NCBI RefSeq assembly: GCF_023612095.1
Contig: NZ_CP086235.1
Span: forward strand, 3,855,501 to 3,919,500
Reading direction: 5' to 3'
Source: Cytobacillus firmus
GTDB lineage: Bacteria; Bacillota; Bacilli; Bacillales; Cytobacillaceae
Length of the DNA stretch: 64,000 nucleotides
Shown here: piece by piece, positions 43,719-52,340 of the stretch
How positions within the stretch are numbered: position 1 is the stretch's first letter
Layout: each line of letters begins with the position of its first letter
Made by a program: the position numbers and the translations under genes
The notes under the pieces: model-generated
The model's database searches: none
What the model was told of the DNA's origin: nothing
Seen by the model: only the letters and a program-made list of their open reading frames with translations

Positions 43719-43919
43719 CTATTTATTTTTGCCTTCCATTTTAAAAAGGATCTGATCCAGCTTTTCTTCCATTCGCTTTAACCTGTCGTTTCTTCTCTTG
43801 AAAATAAAAAAGAAGATGACGAGAATTCCAGGAATGGCCAATAAAAAGGCAAAAGCCAAAAGCTGAAATATAAAATCTCCGGCATTCCATCCGGCCAGAG
43901 CCAATGTGAACAAATTCAT
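43719..43919 (-). CDS. Small membrane protein with a basic/coiled tail, 66 residues
   Basis: One long hydrophobic stretch (about residues 16-42), then a basic segment FKRRNDRLKRMEEKLDQIL predicted as an amphipathic or coiled helix. The plan resembles small DUF4083-like and phage-shock-like proteins, but I cannot name it. Its ATG overlaps the stop of the next gene upstream (ATGA), so both form an operon. Confidence 0.65.
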   Translation of the reverse strand: MNLFTLALAGWNAGDFIFQLLAFAFLLAIPGILVIFFFIFKRRNDRLKRMEEKLDQILFKMEGKNK

Positions 43920-44128
43920 GATGGCTCCCCTTTCCGGGATGACATGGTTAAGGTATATAGCTGCCTGAGGGATACTACTAGAGCAAAAACAGCCAAAGCA
44001 TTGGTTACGGAAAAGAAATCTATGTCCGTCAACATGTTTCTGATCATTAATAATATTGCTATGACAGAAATGATAATGGCCGAATAAAAATCAAACCTGC
44101 TGCTATTTTCTTTCAAAACCGGCTCCAC
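43916..44128 (-). CDS. Small two-span membrane protein, 70 residues
   Basis: Spans near 15-32 and 38-58; polar ends. There is no recognisable family. It is translationally coupled to the 66-residue membrane protein gene by a four-base overlap. A GGGACAGG repeat follows upstream, so the pair is probably a separate two-gene operon. Confidence 0.6.
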   Translation of the reverse strand: MEPVLKENSSRFDFYSAIIISVIAILLMIRNMLTDIDFFSVTNALAVFALVVSLRQLYTLTMSSRKGEPS

Positions 44129-44186
44129 CCCTTTTTGTAAGTTTACGATTTTGCAGGAGAGAAAGTTTCATGTTCAGCCATAAAAA

Positions 44187-44242
44187 GGGACAGGTTCATT
44201 TTCCCCCATCCCTCTGGGACAGTTGACCTGTCCCGTTGTCCC
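44187..44242. repeat. GGGACAGGT palindromic repeat, long-loop form
   Basis: GGGACAGGT pairs with ACCTGTCCC across a 30-base loop. The loop itself holds CCCTCTGGGAC, and a further TTGTCCC follows. It lies directly after the stop of the DUF2812 gene on the minus strand and may terminate it. Confidence 0.7.
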
Positions 44243-44249
44243 ACTTGCA

Positions 44250-44828
44250 CTATTTCTCTTTCAACATTGAATACTTACGATAAGCTTTATAGAAACTGAT
44301 GCAGAAGAACACAGCCATAAAGAGTGGAAGCAGCCTTAAAAGGACAAATGGAGTCTCAAATAAAAAGGCTTTCCAAAATAAGGAACCTTCCATACTCCAA
44401 AGACCTTCTGCTAAATACAAGCCTGAATCCTTATAAATCATATAAGAAAAAAACAATAACAGTAACCCTAAACCAGATGAATAACCCATCAGCCTTTTAT
44501 AATAATGACTCTCTGATTGGCGATCCGAGAAGATTTGGCTTTGTCCATCATCCTCTTTTTGCCAATATCGAATTCCGCCAAGCCATGGCCCATCTATATA
44601 AATCCAGCCAAAATCTTCATATAATCCTTTGTAACCTTCAAATTTTTTCTTTGAAAAATAATCCTGATAATCGAGCCGCATCACATATTTCTTGTCTGTT
44701 TTTTCGAAAGTGTATATGCCCAAACCGCTAATATTTGTGCAGCGATAGCCTTTTTGCAATTGTTCGTTAAGCCAGTGCTCCTCTTTTTCAATATCAAAAA
44801 ACATCTTAAATCTTTTCATTCGATTCAC
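44250..44828 (-). CDS. DUF2812 membrane protein
   Basis: 192 residues. The soluble N-terminal part (FFDIEKEEHWLNEQLQKGY then YTFEK and YVMRLDYQ) is the DUF2812 signature; two membrane spans follow (about 115-132 and 155-180). It overlaps the PadR gene by 23 bases. PadR-DUF2812 pairs are common in Firmicutes; the membrane protein may sense or answer envelope stress, but its job is not known. Confidence 0.85.
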   Translation of the reverse strand: MNRMKRFKMFFDIEKEEHWLNEQLQKGYRCTNISGLGIYTFEKTDKKYVMRLDYQDYFSKKKFEGYKGLYEDFGWIYIDGPWLGGIRYWQKEDDGQSQIFSDRQSESHYYKRLMGYSSGLGLLLLFFSYMIYKDSGLYLAEGLWSMEGSLFWKAFLFETPFVLLRLLPLFMAVFFCISFYKAYRKYSMLKEK

Positions 44829-45123
44829 TTCCTTCGTACAGGGATAAAATATGCAGCAGCCTGTTTTGTTCGACTTTCAAAATTTTGCTTCCTTCCGCAG
44901 TTATCATATAAACTTTTCTCCGGCCTGACTCTCCAACAGGTTCGATCCAGCCATGCTTATTCAAGTTCTCAATCGCACCGTATAATGTACCAGCTGCTAA
45001 AATAACAGTGCCATTACTTATCTCTTCTATCTTCTGCATCACGGCATAGCCATGGAGCGGCTCACGCAGAGCCAATAAAATGTAATGCATGGTTTCAGAC
45101 AACGGTAATAATTTATGTTTCAT
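44806..45123 (-). CDS. PadR-family transcriptional regulator
   Basis: 105 residues, the short PadR type: SETMHYILLALREPLHGYAV and VILAAGTLYGAIENLNKHGW form the winged helix, and the C-terminus a short dimer helix. It probably represses its own operon with the DUF2812 gene; three AGTTNAACT-like sites lie in its promoter. Confidence 0.9.
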   Translation of the reverse strand: MKHKLLPLSETMHYILLALREPLHGYAVMQKIEEISNGTVILAAGTLYGAIENLNKHGWIEPVGESGRRKVYMITAEGSKILKVEQNRLLHILSLYEGSESNEKI

Positions 45124-45140
45124 ATTCCCACCCTCTATTC

Positions 45141-45198
45141 AGTTCAGCTATACAGTTCAACTTAATAACAAGATAATACAGTTTAACTGAATAGTCAA
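45141..45198 (-). promoter_or_regulatory. Promoter and operator of the padR operon
   Basis: Minus strand: TTGACT (45193-45198), 17-base spacer, TATCTT (45170-45175). AGTTCAGCT (45141), AGTTCAACT (45154) and AGTTTAACT (45180) start 13 and 26 bases apart. The last sits inside the spacer. Regularly spaced short palindromes suit a dimeric repressor. Confidence 0.6.
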
Positions 45199-45245
45199 CA
45201 ACCATTTCATCTTAGTCAAAGGAACTTTAAGTAACTATTTAAAAA

Positions 45246-45276
45246 AGCCGCTTTCCTTACGTAAGGGAAAGCGACT
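45246..45276 (-). terminator. Intrinsic terminator of the DUF3231 gene
   Basis: AGTCGCTTTCC pairs with GGAAAGCGGCT (one mismatch) around a loop that is itself palindromic, followed by six T on the minus strand. Confidence 0.75.
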
Positions 45277-45384
45277 TTTGGTGTAGTTTATTCATTTAAA
45301 TGGCCCCATTGTTGAACACAAGTTAAACCTTGTATCTGCCAACTTGCTCTCGCTGGTGAAAGAAGAATAAATGGCAAAAATACA

Positions 45385-46404
45385 TCAATCTCTATCAGCA
45401 GCCATTGGAGGCTGTTCAAACCATCCTTTTTCAAGCATGATCTTTGCAGCACTCTGGACAAAATGTGAATTTTTCATTGTTGCCTTCAAATAAACCATCC
45501 CTACATCTCGCCGGCCATTGACCGCCACTGAATTTCCGAAGGCTCTAAGTTTTATTGAAAACATATCCATCTTATGGAAAATCATGATTTTATCAGAAAA
45601 AGGCGAGAAAGTGGAATTGGTTATTAAGTCATCCAGATAAGGTGGAGAAGGCAAATCTTCATCATGCAGTTTTTGCCTATAACTTTCAATATTTGTTGTG
45701 GTAATTTCTTTTCCCTTCTCAAACAATTTGCGTATCTTTTCATCCTTTGCCACTTGGGCAAATGCCAAAATGAGCGCTTTACTTGTCACATTATTTTCAA
45801 TATTATCGTAAAAATGGGCGATTTCCATTGCATGCAAAGGGCGTTTATCTCCAAGGTAGCCGGTTAAAAAATCTTTATGCACAAATTCCGCTTTCTCAGG
45901 AACTGGAATGATTGGGGGTTTAATGATCAGCCCTTTATGTATTAATATATCTTTGATTTGCTCCATTAAGTCCATGGTGCTATCCATGCAATGCCTAAAA
46001 AATTCCTTTACGTCCTTTCTGTACATAAGAGGGATAGCAATACTATAGATACTCAATCCGGCTTTAGCCGCATACTTTAAATAGTGGACGTAAAATTCAT
46101 CCATAAACAGTCTGGGAGCACCTAAATTTACATCCTCTTCCGTAAAACCCTTAGGGATGGGAAACCCCTCTTTCTTGAAAATATCTTTAATGGTCTCCAA
46201 AAATTCTTCTGACAGCTGCAGGGCATTTTCCAATAAGCTTTTAATGTCTTTATCTTCAACATGCTGCAGAAAATACTTTAAAAAACATGATGCCATGCTG
46301 TTTCCCATATATGTGGCCCATAGCTTGCCCATTTCTGCTGATGTTAATTGTTCCGAGCTATTCGGATTATGAGAACTTAATTTAATGGGTTTAATTTTTT
46401 TCAT
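45385..46404 (-). CDS. DUF3231 protein (CotF-like, two ferritin-like repeats)
   Basis: 339 residues. Two helical repeats of about 165 residues: LTSAEMGKLWATYMGNSMAS and RPLHAMEIAHFYDNIENNVT begin the first and second. DUF3231 proteins share the CotF fold and many are tied to spores or to general stress. No metal-binding glutamate pattern is obvious. Monocistronic, with its own terminator. Confidence 0.82.
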   Translation of the reverse strand: MKKIKPIKLSSHNPNSSEQLTSAEMGKLWATYMGNSMASCFLKYFLQHVEDKDIKSLLENALQLSEEFLETIKDIFKKEGFPIPKGFTEEDVNLGAPRLFMDEFYVHYLKYAAKAGLSIYSIAIPLMYRKDVKEFFRHCMDSTMDLMEQIKDILIHKGLIIKPPIIPVPEKAEFVHKDFLTGYLGDKRPLHAMEIAHFYDNIENNVTSKALILAFAQVAKDEKIRKLFEKGKEITTTNIESYRQKLHDEDLPSPPYLDDLITNSTFSPFSDKIMIFHKMDMFSIKLRAFGNSVAVNGRRDVGMVYLKATMKNSHFVQSAAKIMLEKGWFEQPPMAADRD

Positions 46405-46610
46405 GACAATCCCTTCTTTTTTACTTACTATCTCCTTCCTTTAAATTTGTATACTTTAAATTTTGTCATAATTAAAGCTGCTATTTTGGGATGATAGGGT
46501 TAGATGTCAAGCAAAAGACAAATTCAATGGGAACAATGATTCGGGTTAAATGAAACTTATTTCAAGGGGAAACCGTACAAATAGTTATAAGCAAAAAGGG
46601 GCTGGAAACA

Positions 46611-46817
46611 TTGTTTGAATATAAGTTCGTTAAAATAGAGTTTAAAATACTGTCTGGTAAACCTAAAGAAGATTACCGAGAAGTAATTCAAAGTCATGCA
46701 GAAAAAGGATGGCGTTTTATTCAAGTATTCTCTCCTGACTTTGTAACTTCAGGGGTTGCGGCAGGTACTTATTATGAATTAATTTTTGAAAAACCTTTGG
46801 AGAAGATGAAAAAGTAA
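46611..46817 (+). CDS. DUF4177 small protein
   Basis: 68 residues starting with TTG, ten bases after AAAGGGG. FEYKFVKIEF, HAEKGWRFIQVFSP and YYELIFEKP follow the DUF4177 pattern of a small beta-alpha-beta-beta protein. The family is common and has no known role. Confidence 0.8.
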   Translation: MFEYKFVKIEFKILSGKPKEDYREVIQSHAEKGWRFIQVFSPDFVTSGVAAGTYYELIFEKPLEKMKK

Positions 46818-46892
46818 CCCGATTTCACACACTTAACTAACTCAGCACTAGATTTTAGAAAAATAAATTAAAAATGAATGGAGGATTCCAAT

Positions 46893-47075
46893 ATGACAAG
46901 TACCACTCTATTAATAATAGCTTTGGCATCTATAGTTATATGGATATCATTATCCATAGAGCTAATGAAGCCTTCAAATGAGCAGAATAGCCGAAAAATA
47001 GTTATTTTAACAGCTGCAGGTTCTGTATCAACTTTAGTTCTAACCATTCCACTTCTTCAAAATATCTTTTTTTAG
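46893..47075 (+). CDS. Small two-span membrane protein, 60 residues
   Basis: The ATG lies eight bases after GGAGG; an earlier in-frame ATG overlaps that site. Two hydrophobic segments (about 4-22 and 38-57) flank a polar loop with KPSNEQNSRK. It follows the DUF4177 gene by 75 bases on the same strand and may be co-transcribed. Family not recognised. Confidence 0.65.
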   Translation: MTSTTLLIIALASIVIWISLSIELMKPSNEQNSRKIVILTAAGSVSTLVLTIPLLQNIFF

Positions 47076-47276
47076 GAAAAAGGAAAGTTAGTATGTACAC
47101 TTCAAATGGAAACCGCTGTCCATGTCTCAATAAGCCTCAACTTATATAAGAAAAGGGAGCTGCCGATCCCCACTGGATTAACAACTCCCCGCTTACTTAT
47201 GGAATAGTATCTTCCTGTTATTTGGAAATGAGATATTTTTCTTTAAAATTGACCAAAGACGTGCCTGCTTCGGGCT

Positions 47277-47560
47277 CTATTTGTAAATTCCGCCTCTCTA
47301 TTTGCAATTTCATCCTCTCTATTTGCAGGTCCACTCCATCTATTTGCAAAACCATTCTTCCCGCGCTGACTGCACTCGACTATTTGCAAATTCACCCATT
47401 CTATTTGCAATTTTGCTCTCTCTATTTGCAAATTTCCCCTCTCTATTTGCAGGTCCACTCCATCTATTTGCAGATTGATATTCAATTTGCAAAAAAGCTT
47501 TCCTATTTGCAAATTCAGCGTTCTATTTGCAGATCCTCACCATCTATTTGCAAAATCCCC
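47277..47560. repeat. Array with a 21-bp period, word CTATTTGCA (13 units)
   Basis: CTATTTG (CAATTTG once) starts at 47277, 47298, 47319, 47340, 47380, 47401, 47422, 47443, 47464, 47483, 47503, 47523 and 47544. Steps are mostly 21, sometimes 19-20, and once about double, where a unit has decayed. Each is followed by CA and a variable tail; AGGTCCACTCCAT recurs. The array fills most of the 550-base gap between two convergent genes. As 21 is a multiple of three it creates false long frames rich in LQI or ICK. Confidence 0.92.
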
Positions 47561-47586
47561 TCCAGCCAGCAGTCACCCCAAAAAGA

Positions 47587-47616
47587 AAACCCGGCTCCTC
47601 CAAGGAAGCCGGGTTT
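47587..47616. terminator. Intrinsic terminator of the S8 protease gene
   Basis: AAACCCGGCTTCC-like and GGAAGCCGGGTTT arms give a stem of ten or more bp (AAACCCGGCT with AGCCGGGTTT). It lies ten bases past the stop codon. Confidence 0.85.
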
Positions 47617-47626
47617 CCCCATACTA

Positions 47627-50600
47627 TTATTTATCTTTCTTTCCTTTCCCTTTACCAGGCTTTGCCGGGCCATCAGGGGTTTCATGGTTTTGCGGAGGCT
47701 GTTCGCCTTTTTTCAGCTTGTACAGTTCGACCGTTTTGGTTGTTTTGTTGCCGGCCAGGTCCTCTGCTTCAAACGTGAAGACGTTTAAGCCTTCTTTCAA
47801 TGATAGTTTAATCTTTTTGAATTCCTTTTCGATGCCTCTCATTGCATAAGGCTCCTGGAATTCCTGGTAGAATAGTTCGCTGCCGTCCTGGTAGAAGCGA
47901 AGCTGGTCAAAGTTATCTGTCACGGTGATGTTGATGACAGGGTCTTTCTTGTTATGCTTAATGTATTTGCTTGAAGGCAGTCCATCAATTTCAACTGTCG
48001 GGCCAGTCGCATCGACGATGATTGTGCGCTTGAAAGAGATCGCATTATTTGCAGTATCCACTGCTTTCACATCCAGGCTGTGAACGCCATCTTCAAACGT
48101 CATCACTGTTTCAAATTCATATTGACCTTTTTCTTCGTTGTAAGTTGTCTCAATAGGTGTTCCGGCAATGGTGAATTCCTTCATGCCAGATTCTTCTTTA
48201 ATCGTGCCGCTGACAGTGAGTTCATTTGTGTTGTACACTTCAAGGGCCTCAGGCTCCTCAAGGTATACATATGGAACAGTCTTGTCATTGCTCACTTCGC
48301 CCACTTCCACAGTTGCTTCAGAAGAGTTGCCGGCAAAGTCGTAGGCTACCACCTTAACATTGGTGCCGACTTCCAATTCTTCCGGAAGGTCAAATTCTTC
48401 TGTATCCCCGCTTAGTGCTTCATCCAGAATAGACTCTTCATCTACGAAAATATCAATATACGAAATGCCTGAGCCTTCAGGGTTGTCAGCAGCTTCCAGC
48501 TTTAATGCTGTGTTGCCTTCGATAAGGTCAGCCTGAACGCTTGGCGCAGCCGTGTCCACTTTTACAGGGATTTTCACGGATTGCCATTCTGCCCCTGCAT
48601 AGTCGATGACAGACTTAATCTCGTAATAGTACTGTCCATCCTCGGCAAGCTGGTTGCTGACTTTTCCATCCCAGCCCCAAGACGGATTTAGCGTATAATT
48701 CGCACTCCGGCCGCCATCAAAATAATGCTTGCGGAGGCTGTTTTCCGTACGCAGCTTACGTAACGTTTTTCCATCCTCATCTGTAATCGCGAACTCTACT
48801 TGTTTCGCATTTCGCAAGAATGAAAGAACCGGAATCAATTGATCCTGAACTTTGTCCCCGTTCGGTGAAATCGCGATTGTTTCACCGCTGAATGCATCGT
48901 TTACCGGATCATATCCTAAGTAAGAATAGCCCTCGGCAGTCTCAGAAACAGCTCCTGCCATTCCGTAGAAGGAACTCTCATCATACTTCATGCCATCAAG
49001 GATTGGAGCCTTGTCCCAATCTCCCTTGAAGCCAACATAAGGAACCGTTAATTGCGGGTTCACGTCAGTTGAGTCTGTCAAAGTGACATACCCTTCAACA
49101 AAATATCCATTCGGGAATACCTCGTTGATGTCACTAGGAGTTTCCCAGTTTCCTGTCTTCGAAGGATCTAACACTTTTGCATTGCTGACATCCACACTTA
49201 CTTTAAAGCTTACAGATCCATTCGCAGGAACGGTTACCTCTGCAGAATCCTGGCCTTCCACTTTTACAGAAGCATCTAAAATGTTCTGAGCTTCAAGCTC
49301 ATCCGCTGCCCAGCCCATTTCTCCATAGGCTGCAAAATCAGTCTGCAGATTCGCTGCTACATCGTAAGCCACATCTTCATTACTGAAGTTTTGTGCTTTT
49401 AATGTGAATTCAAATGTATTGCCAACCTCTTTTAAAGCCACTTTCCCTTCATTCGTTGAAGTCTCCGTTACGATAACCGGAGATGATAATGCCGAATGAA
49501 GCTGCATGATGCCGGAACCCTGGCGTCGTGGAGAATAAGGGATATTCCATTCAAATGCACTGTTAACAGTTCCTTTATCAATAACTGGTGCCGCTGTATT
49601 CATCATCAGGTTCTTCGCAACGTTGACACGGTCAAAGCCGGTTACGCCAAACTCGTTATCCACACGCTCAAGAACAAGTGCTGCACCACCAGAAACATGA
49701 GGAGCTGCCATGGATGTACCGCTCATCATTCCGTACTGGTTATTCTCAAGAGTCGAGTAAATTTGTCCGCCTGGAGCTGTAATTTCAGGTTTGAAGTCCA
49801 GGTTAGGCGTTAATCCCCAGGAAGTGAAGGCGCTCATTTTGCCTGCTTCAGGATTTGCTGACTTTGTTTTTTCTCCGTTAAAAGAAAGATTGACTGTCTG
49901 GCCATCCTGAATGGCTGCTGCCAGCTTGTCTCCATCTGTCTTCAGCATGAACAGCTGCGGTATGGTAATAGACGGATCGCTTGCCATGTTGACATAACCG
50001 TCAGCATTATTGTAGATAATGACGCCGACAGCTCCAGCCTTCTGGGCGTTAATCGCTTTATCAACAAATGCCAACTCCCCGCGCTGAATTAATGCGTATT
50101 TTCCAGCAACACCGGACAGCTCTTCAGGCTTGCCCAATCCGCCGTAGGCTACTTCAAATGTTTTCGTTTCAACATCATTCGGGTGAACATTTCCTGCTGA
50201 CAAAAACGCAGCTTTTCCGGACTCTTCACCGAATTGATAGTTCACTGCATCGAGATCCATGAAGCTATTTTCAATGGATGCTACTTGCAAAGAATCATAG
50301 GATACACCAGGTGATCCGCTAACGCCGATATCCGGGTTTTCACTGCTTGGATTCGCAAATCCATTTCCAAAGTGAGCAGAGTTCCCCGCAGAAATAGACA
50401 TTAAAATGCCGTTTTCCACTGCTCTGGCAATCGCTTTTTGCTCAGCTGATTCAGGGCTGACGAATCCAGCTGTAGAACCAAGGCTCATGTTCAGTACATC
50501 TGCTCCAAGTACAATCGCATCATCAATCGCCTTTACATAAATATCACTGTATGTAGAAGGCATATTCGGATCATTTCCGAATACTTTAAGCGCAAGGATC

Positions 50601-51457
50601 TGGGCTTCAGGTGCTACCCCTTTAATGCCGCCGTTCTCCTCATCACCATTCGCTCCGACAGTTCCGGCAACGTGCATTCCATGCATGGAAGCATCCGGGC
50701 CGATATCACGGATTGTGTCATTTTCATCCATATAGTTGTAACCATATGGTACTTTTTCAGAATAATATTTTCCAAGAAGGCCGTTATCTTTTTTAAACTT
50801 GGAGATTTCCGCCTTCGTTAATTCCTTTTCTGAATCATCGGCTAAAACCATATCACGGTGAGAAGGATCCATACCGGTATCAATGACACCGACTACCATG
50901 CCCTCACCTTTAAATCCATAATCACGCCAAGCTTCTTGTGCCTGTACGAGCTCTTTACTGTAAAGCATATCCGGCTTTTCCTGCGGCTTTTCGTACTCGT
51001 TTACCACTTGTACTTCCGCCACTTCCGGCATTTCTTCTACAAGCTCAATATCGCCATACATCATCTCAGCACTAAAGCCATTTACGATTGTAGTAAAGCT
51101 TTCGCGCTCAATCATCTTCACTTTATTCTTTTTGGCACGATCCTTTACCTTCTTCTGTTCAGACAGCTTTTCATTTTTCAGCTTCTGCTTTGTTGCATCT
51201 GGAAGTTCTTTATACTTCTTCTTTTGCTTTTGGGCATAAAGGACAGATGGCTCTGTCTTCATCTCCACGATGACCCTGACAATATCAGTTTTGCTGTACT
51301 GCTTGTCCGGCTCACTTTTCTTTATTTCCTGGATGGTCTTGCGGTTTTCTTCTCCCTTGCTATTCGGTGTTTTCTCAGGCACAACGGCTGCAGATACCGA
51401 ACTTGAGAAGATTAACATGAACATTAATAAGGCCACTGCTGATCTTTTAATCCTCAT
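47627..51457 (-). CDS. Large secreted S8 subtilisin-like protease (Vpr-like, 1276 residues)
   Basis: Signal peptide to about residue 23; an I9 propeptide-type inhibitor domain (about 58-155, IVRVIVEMK to VAEVQVVNEY); catalytic domain with Asp193 (VIDTGMD), His259 (HGMHVAGTVGANG) and Ser582 (SGTSMAAPHVSGG). A PA domain is inserted between His and Ser (ALIQRGELAFVDKAINAQKA). The C-terminal 650 residues form beta domains, among them a FlgD-like SPNGDKVQDQLIPVLSF and three Ig-like units. The start has AGGAGGTAGGGA. Vpr of Bacillus subtilis (806 residues) is shorter. The role is extracellular proteolysis or processing of surface proteins. Confidence 0.93.
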   Translation of the reverse strand: MRIKRSAVALLMFMLIFSSSVSAAVVPEKTPNSKGEENRKTIQEIKKSEPDKQYSKTDIVRVIVEMKTEPSVLYAQKQKKKYKELPDATKQKLKNEKLSEQKKVKDRAKKNKVKMIERESFTTIVNGFSAEMMYGDIELVEEMPEVAEVQVVNEYEKPQEKPDMLYSKELVQAQEAWRDYGFKGEGMVVGVIDTGMDPSHRDMVLADDSEKELTKAEISKFKKDNGLLGKYYSEKVPYGYNYMDENDTIRDIGPDASMHGMHVAGTVGANGDEENGGIKGVAPEAQILALKVFGNDPNMPSTYSDIYVKAIDDAIVLGADVLNMSLGSTAGFVSPESAEQKAIARAVENGILMSISAGNSAHFGNGFANPSSENPDIGVSGSPGVSYDSLQVASIENSFMDLDAVNYQFGEESGKAAFLSAGNVHPNDVETKTFEVAYGGLGKPEELSGVAGKYALIQRGELAFVDKAINAQKAGAVGVIIYNNADGYVNMASDPSITIPQLFMLKTDGDKLAAAIQDGQTVNLSFNGEKTKSANPEAGKMSAFTSWGLTPNLDFKPEITAPGGQIYSTLENNQYGMMSGTSMAAPHVSGGAALVLERVDNEFGVTGFDRVNVAKNLMMNTAAPVIDKGTVNSAFEWNIPYSPRRQGSGIMQLHSALSSPVIVTETSTNEGKVALKEVGNTFEFTLKAQNFSNEDVAYDVAANLQTDFAAYGEMGWAADELEAQNILDASVKVEGQDSAEVTVPANGSVSFKVSVDVSNAKVLDPSKTGNWETPSDINEVFPNGYFVEGYVTLTDSTDVNPQLTVPYVGFKGDWDKAPILDGMKYDESSFYGMAGAVSETAEGYSYLGYDPVNDAFSGETIAISPNGDKVQDQLIPVLSFLRNAKQVEFAITDEDGKTLRKLRTENSLRKHYFDGGRSANYTLNPSWGWDGKVSNQLAEDGQYYYEIKSVIDYAGAEWQSVKIPVKVDTAAPSVQADLIEGNTALKLEAADNPEGSGISYIDIFVDEESILDEALSGDTEEFDLPEELEVGTNVKVVAYDFAGNSSEATVEVGEVSNDKTVPYVYLEEPEALEVYNTNELTVSGTIKEESGMKEFTIAGTPIETTYNEEKGQYEFETVMTFEDGVHSLDVKAVDTANNAISFKRTIIVDATGPTVEIDGLPSSKYIKHNKKDPVINITVTDNFDQLRFYQDGSELFYQEFQEPYAMRGIEKEFKKIKLSLKEGLNVFTFEAEDLAGNKTTKTVELYKLKKGEQPPQNHETPDGPAKPGKGKGKKDK

Positions 51458-51640
51458 TCCCTACCTCCTAGTTATATTATTCAGAATTTTTTTAATACAC
51501 TATAAAGGTACCAAAACCAAAATTTTCATATAAGGATCAAAAGACCTGATTAACAACTTTAATAACAGGAAATTAGATCTATTTTTCTCGAAAAATGCTG
51601 TAGAAAAATTTCATATTTTAACAGAATATGAGACTTAGCT

Positions 51641-51667
51641 GGGACAGAGGGACAGGTTCTTTGTCCC
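51641..51667. repeat. GGGACAGAGGGACAGG-type palindromic repeat
   Basis: GGGACAGAGGGACAGGTTCT is followed by TTGTCCC. It lies upstream of the S8 protease gene, next to the second 21-bp array. Confidence 0.8.
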
Positions 51668-51721
51668 GATAAAGGGCACTGCTAAAAAAGGCATAAACCA
51701 GACAGCATCAGATGGGCTGGT

Positions 51722-51905
51722 CTATTTGCAAGTTTTAAGATTCTATTTGCAGATTCAGCCTTTCTAATTGCAGGTCCACTCCATCTATTTGCAGATTGAT
51801 ATTCAATTTGCAATTAATGCTTTCCTATTTGCAAAAAAAGCTTTCCTATTTGCAAATTCAGCGTTCTATTTGCAGGTCCTATCCATCTATTTGCAAAATC
51901 CATAC
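51722..51905. repeat. Second CTATTTGCA array, 21-bp period (9 units)
   Basis: CTATTTG or a variant starts at 51722, 51743, 51764, 51785, 51804, 51825, 51846, 51866 and 51887. From 51768 onward it repeats the last units of the array at 47277 almost base for base (GGTCCACTCCATCTATTTGC, then AGATTGATATTCAATTTGCA), with one extra 21-bp unit. Both have the same orientation and bracket the S8 protease gene. Confidence 0.92.
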
Positions 51906-51990
51906 CTCTGCAGATTCCATTTACCAAAACACTCTTCAAAATGGATATTTATGTTAATATATTACTTAGGTTCCTTAAACCGATCCAGCT

Positions 51991-52077
51991 TTATGATATT
52001 TTCATGCTGTCTAAAAGAATAAATACCATACAAAGAATAACAATAAGCAGCCAGAACACACCCGCAGCAAAGTCCAT
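51991..52077 (-). CDS. Small membrane peptide, 28 residues
   Basis: ATG seven bases after GGAGG. The peptide is a single hydrophobic helix, MDFAAGVFWLLIVILCMVFI plus LLDSMKIS. A strong ribosome site and a clean single-helix profile support a real small gene. It is too short for a family assignment. It reads against the A/T-rich edge of the repeat array. Confidence 0.5.
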   Translation of the reverse strand: MDFAAGVFWLLIVILCMVFILLDSMKIS

Positions 52078-52132
52078 ACTACTACCTCCGTTTAAGTACT
52101 TGTCCCATTTTAAAAAGAAAGCGGTGAAAAAA

Positions 52133-52318
52133 TTGAGTAAGAATAAACGAATATTACTAAGTCTATTTGCCATCCTCATTTGCCTTGCGCTATTTGTGAT
52201 TGGAATCCTATTTGCCGAAAAAATGCCTTTACTTACCGTGCTGGGGATCGCCGGACTTAGCGGAATCTATTATGTTGTGTTCCGGCTTGTGAAGACATCA
52301 GCGGAGATAGAAAAATAG
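52133..52318 (+). CDS. Small two-span membrane protein, 61 residues
   Basis: Starts with TTG after GCGGTG. Hydrophobic segments near 6-24 and 32-52, basic N-terminus SKNKR. It ends 22 bases before the PPOX gene on the same strand, so both may share a transcript. Family unknown. Confidence 0.55.
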   Translation: MSKNKRILLSLFAILICLALFVIGILFAEKMPLLTVLGIAGLSGIYYVVFRLVKTSAEIEK

Positions 52319-52340
52319 CTTAGATGAAAAGGAGATACAC

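Noticed and set aside
47243..47512. 89-residue minus-strand frame with repeated NLQIER units
   Set aside because: The same repeat read backward; no start signals, and the period explains the open frame.
47277..47560. CRISPR array
   Set aside because: The constant word is only about 9-10 bases, the period is 21 bp, the spacers are partly alike, and no cas gene is present.
47222..47788. 188-residue plus-strand reading frame rich in LQI and ICK
   Set aside because: It is a by-product of a 21-bp period (seven codons) and runs into the protease gene on the other strand; no ribosome site.
50858..51406. 182-residue plus-strand frame opposite the S8 protease N-terminus
   Set aside because: A shadow of the protease gene: low-complexity, rich in Leu, Phe, His; no ribosome site.
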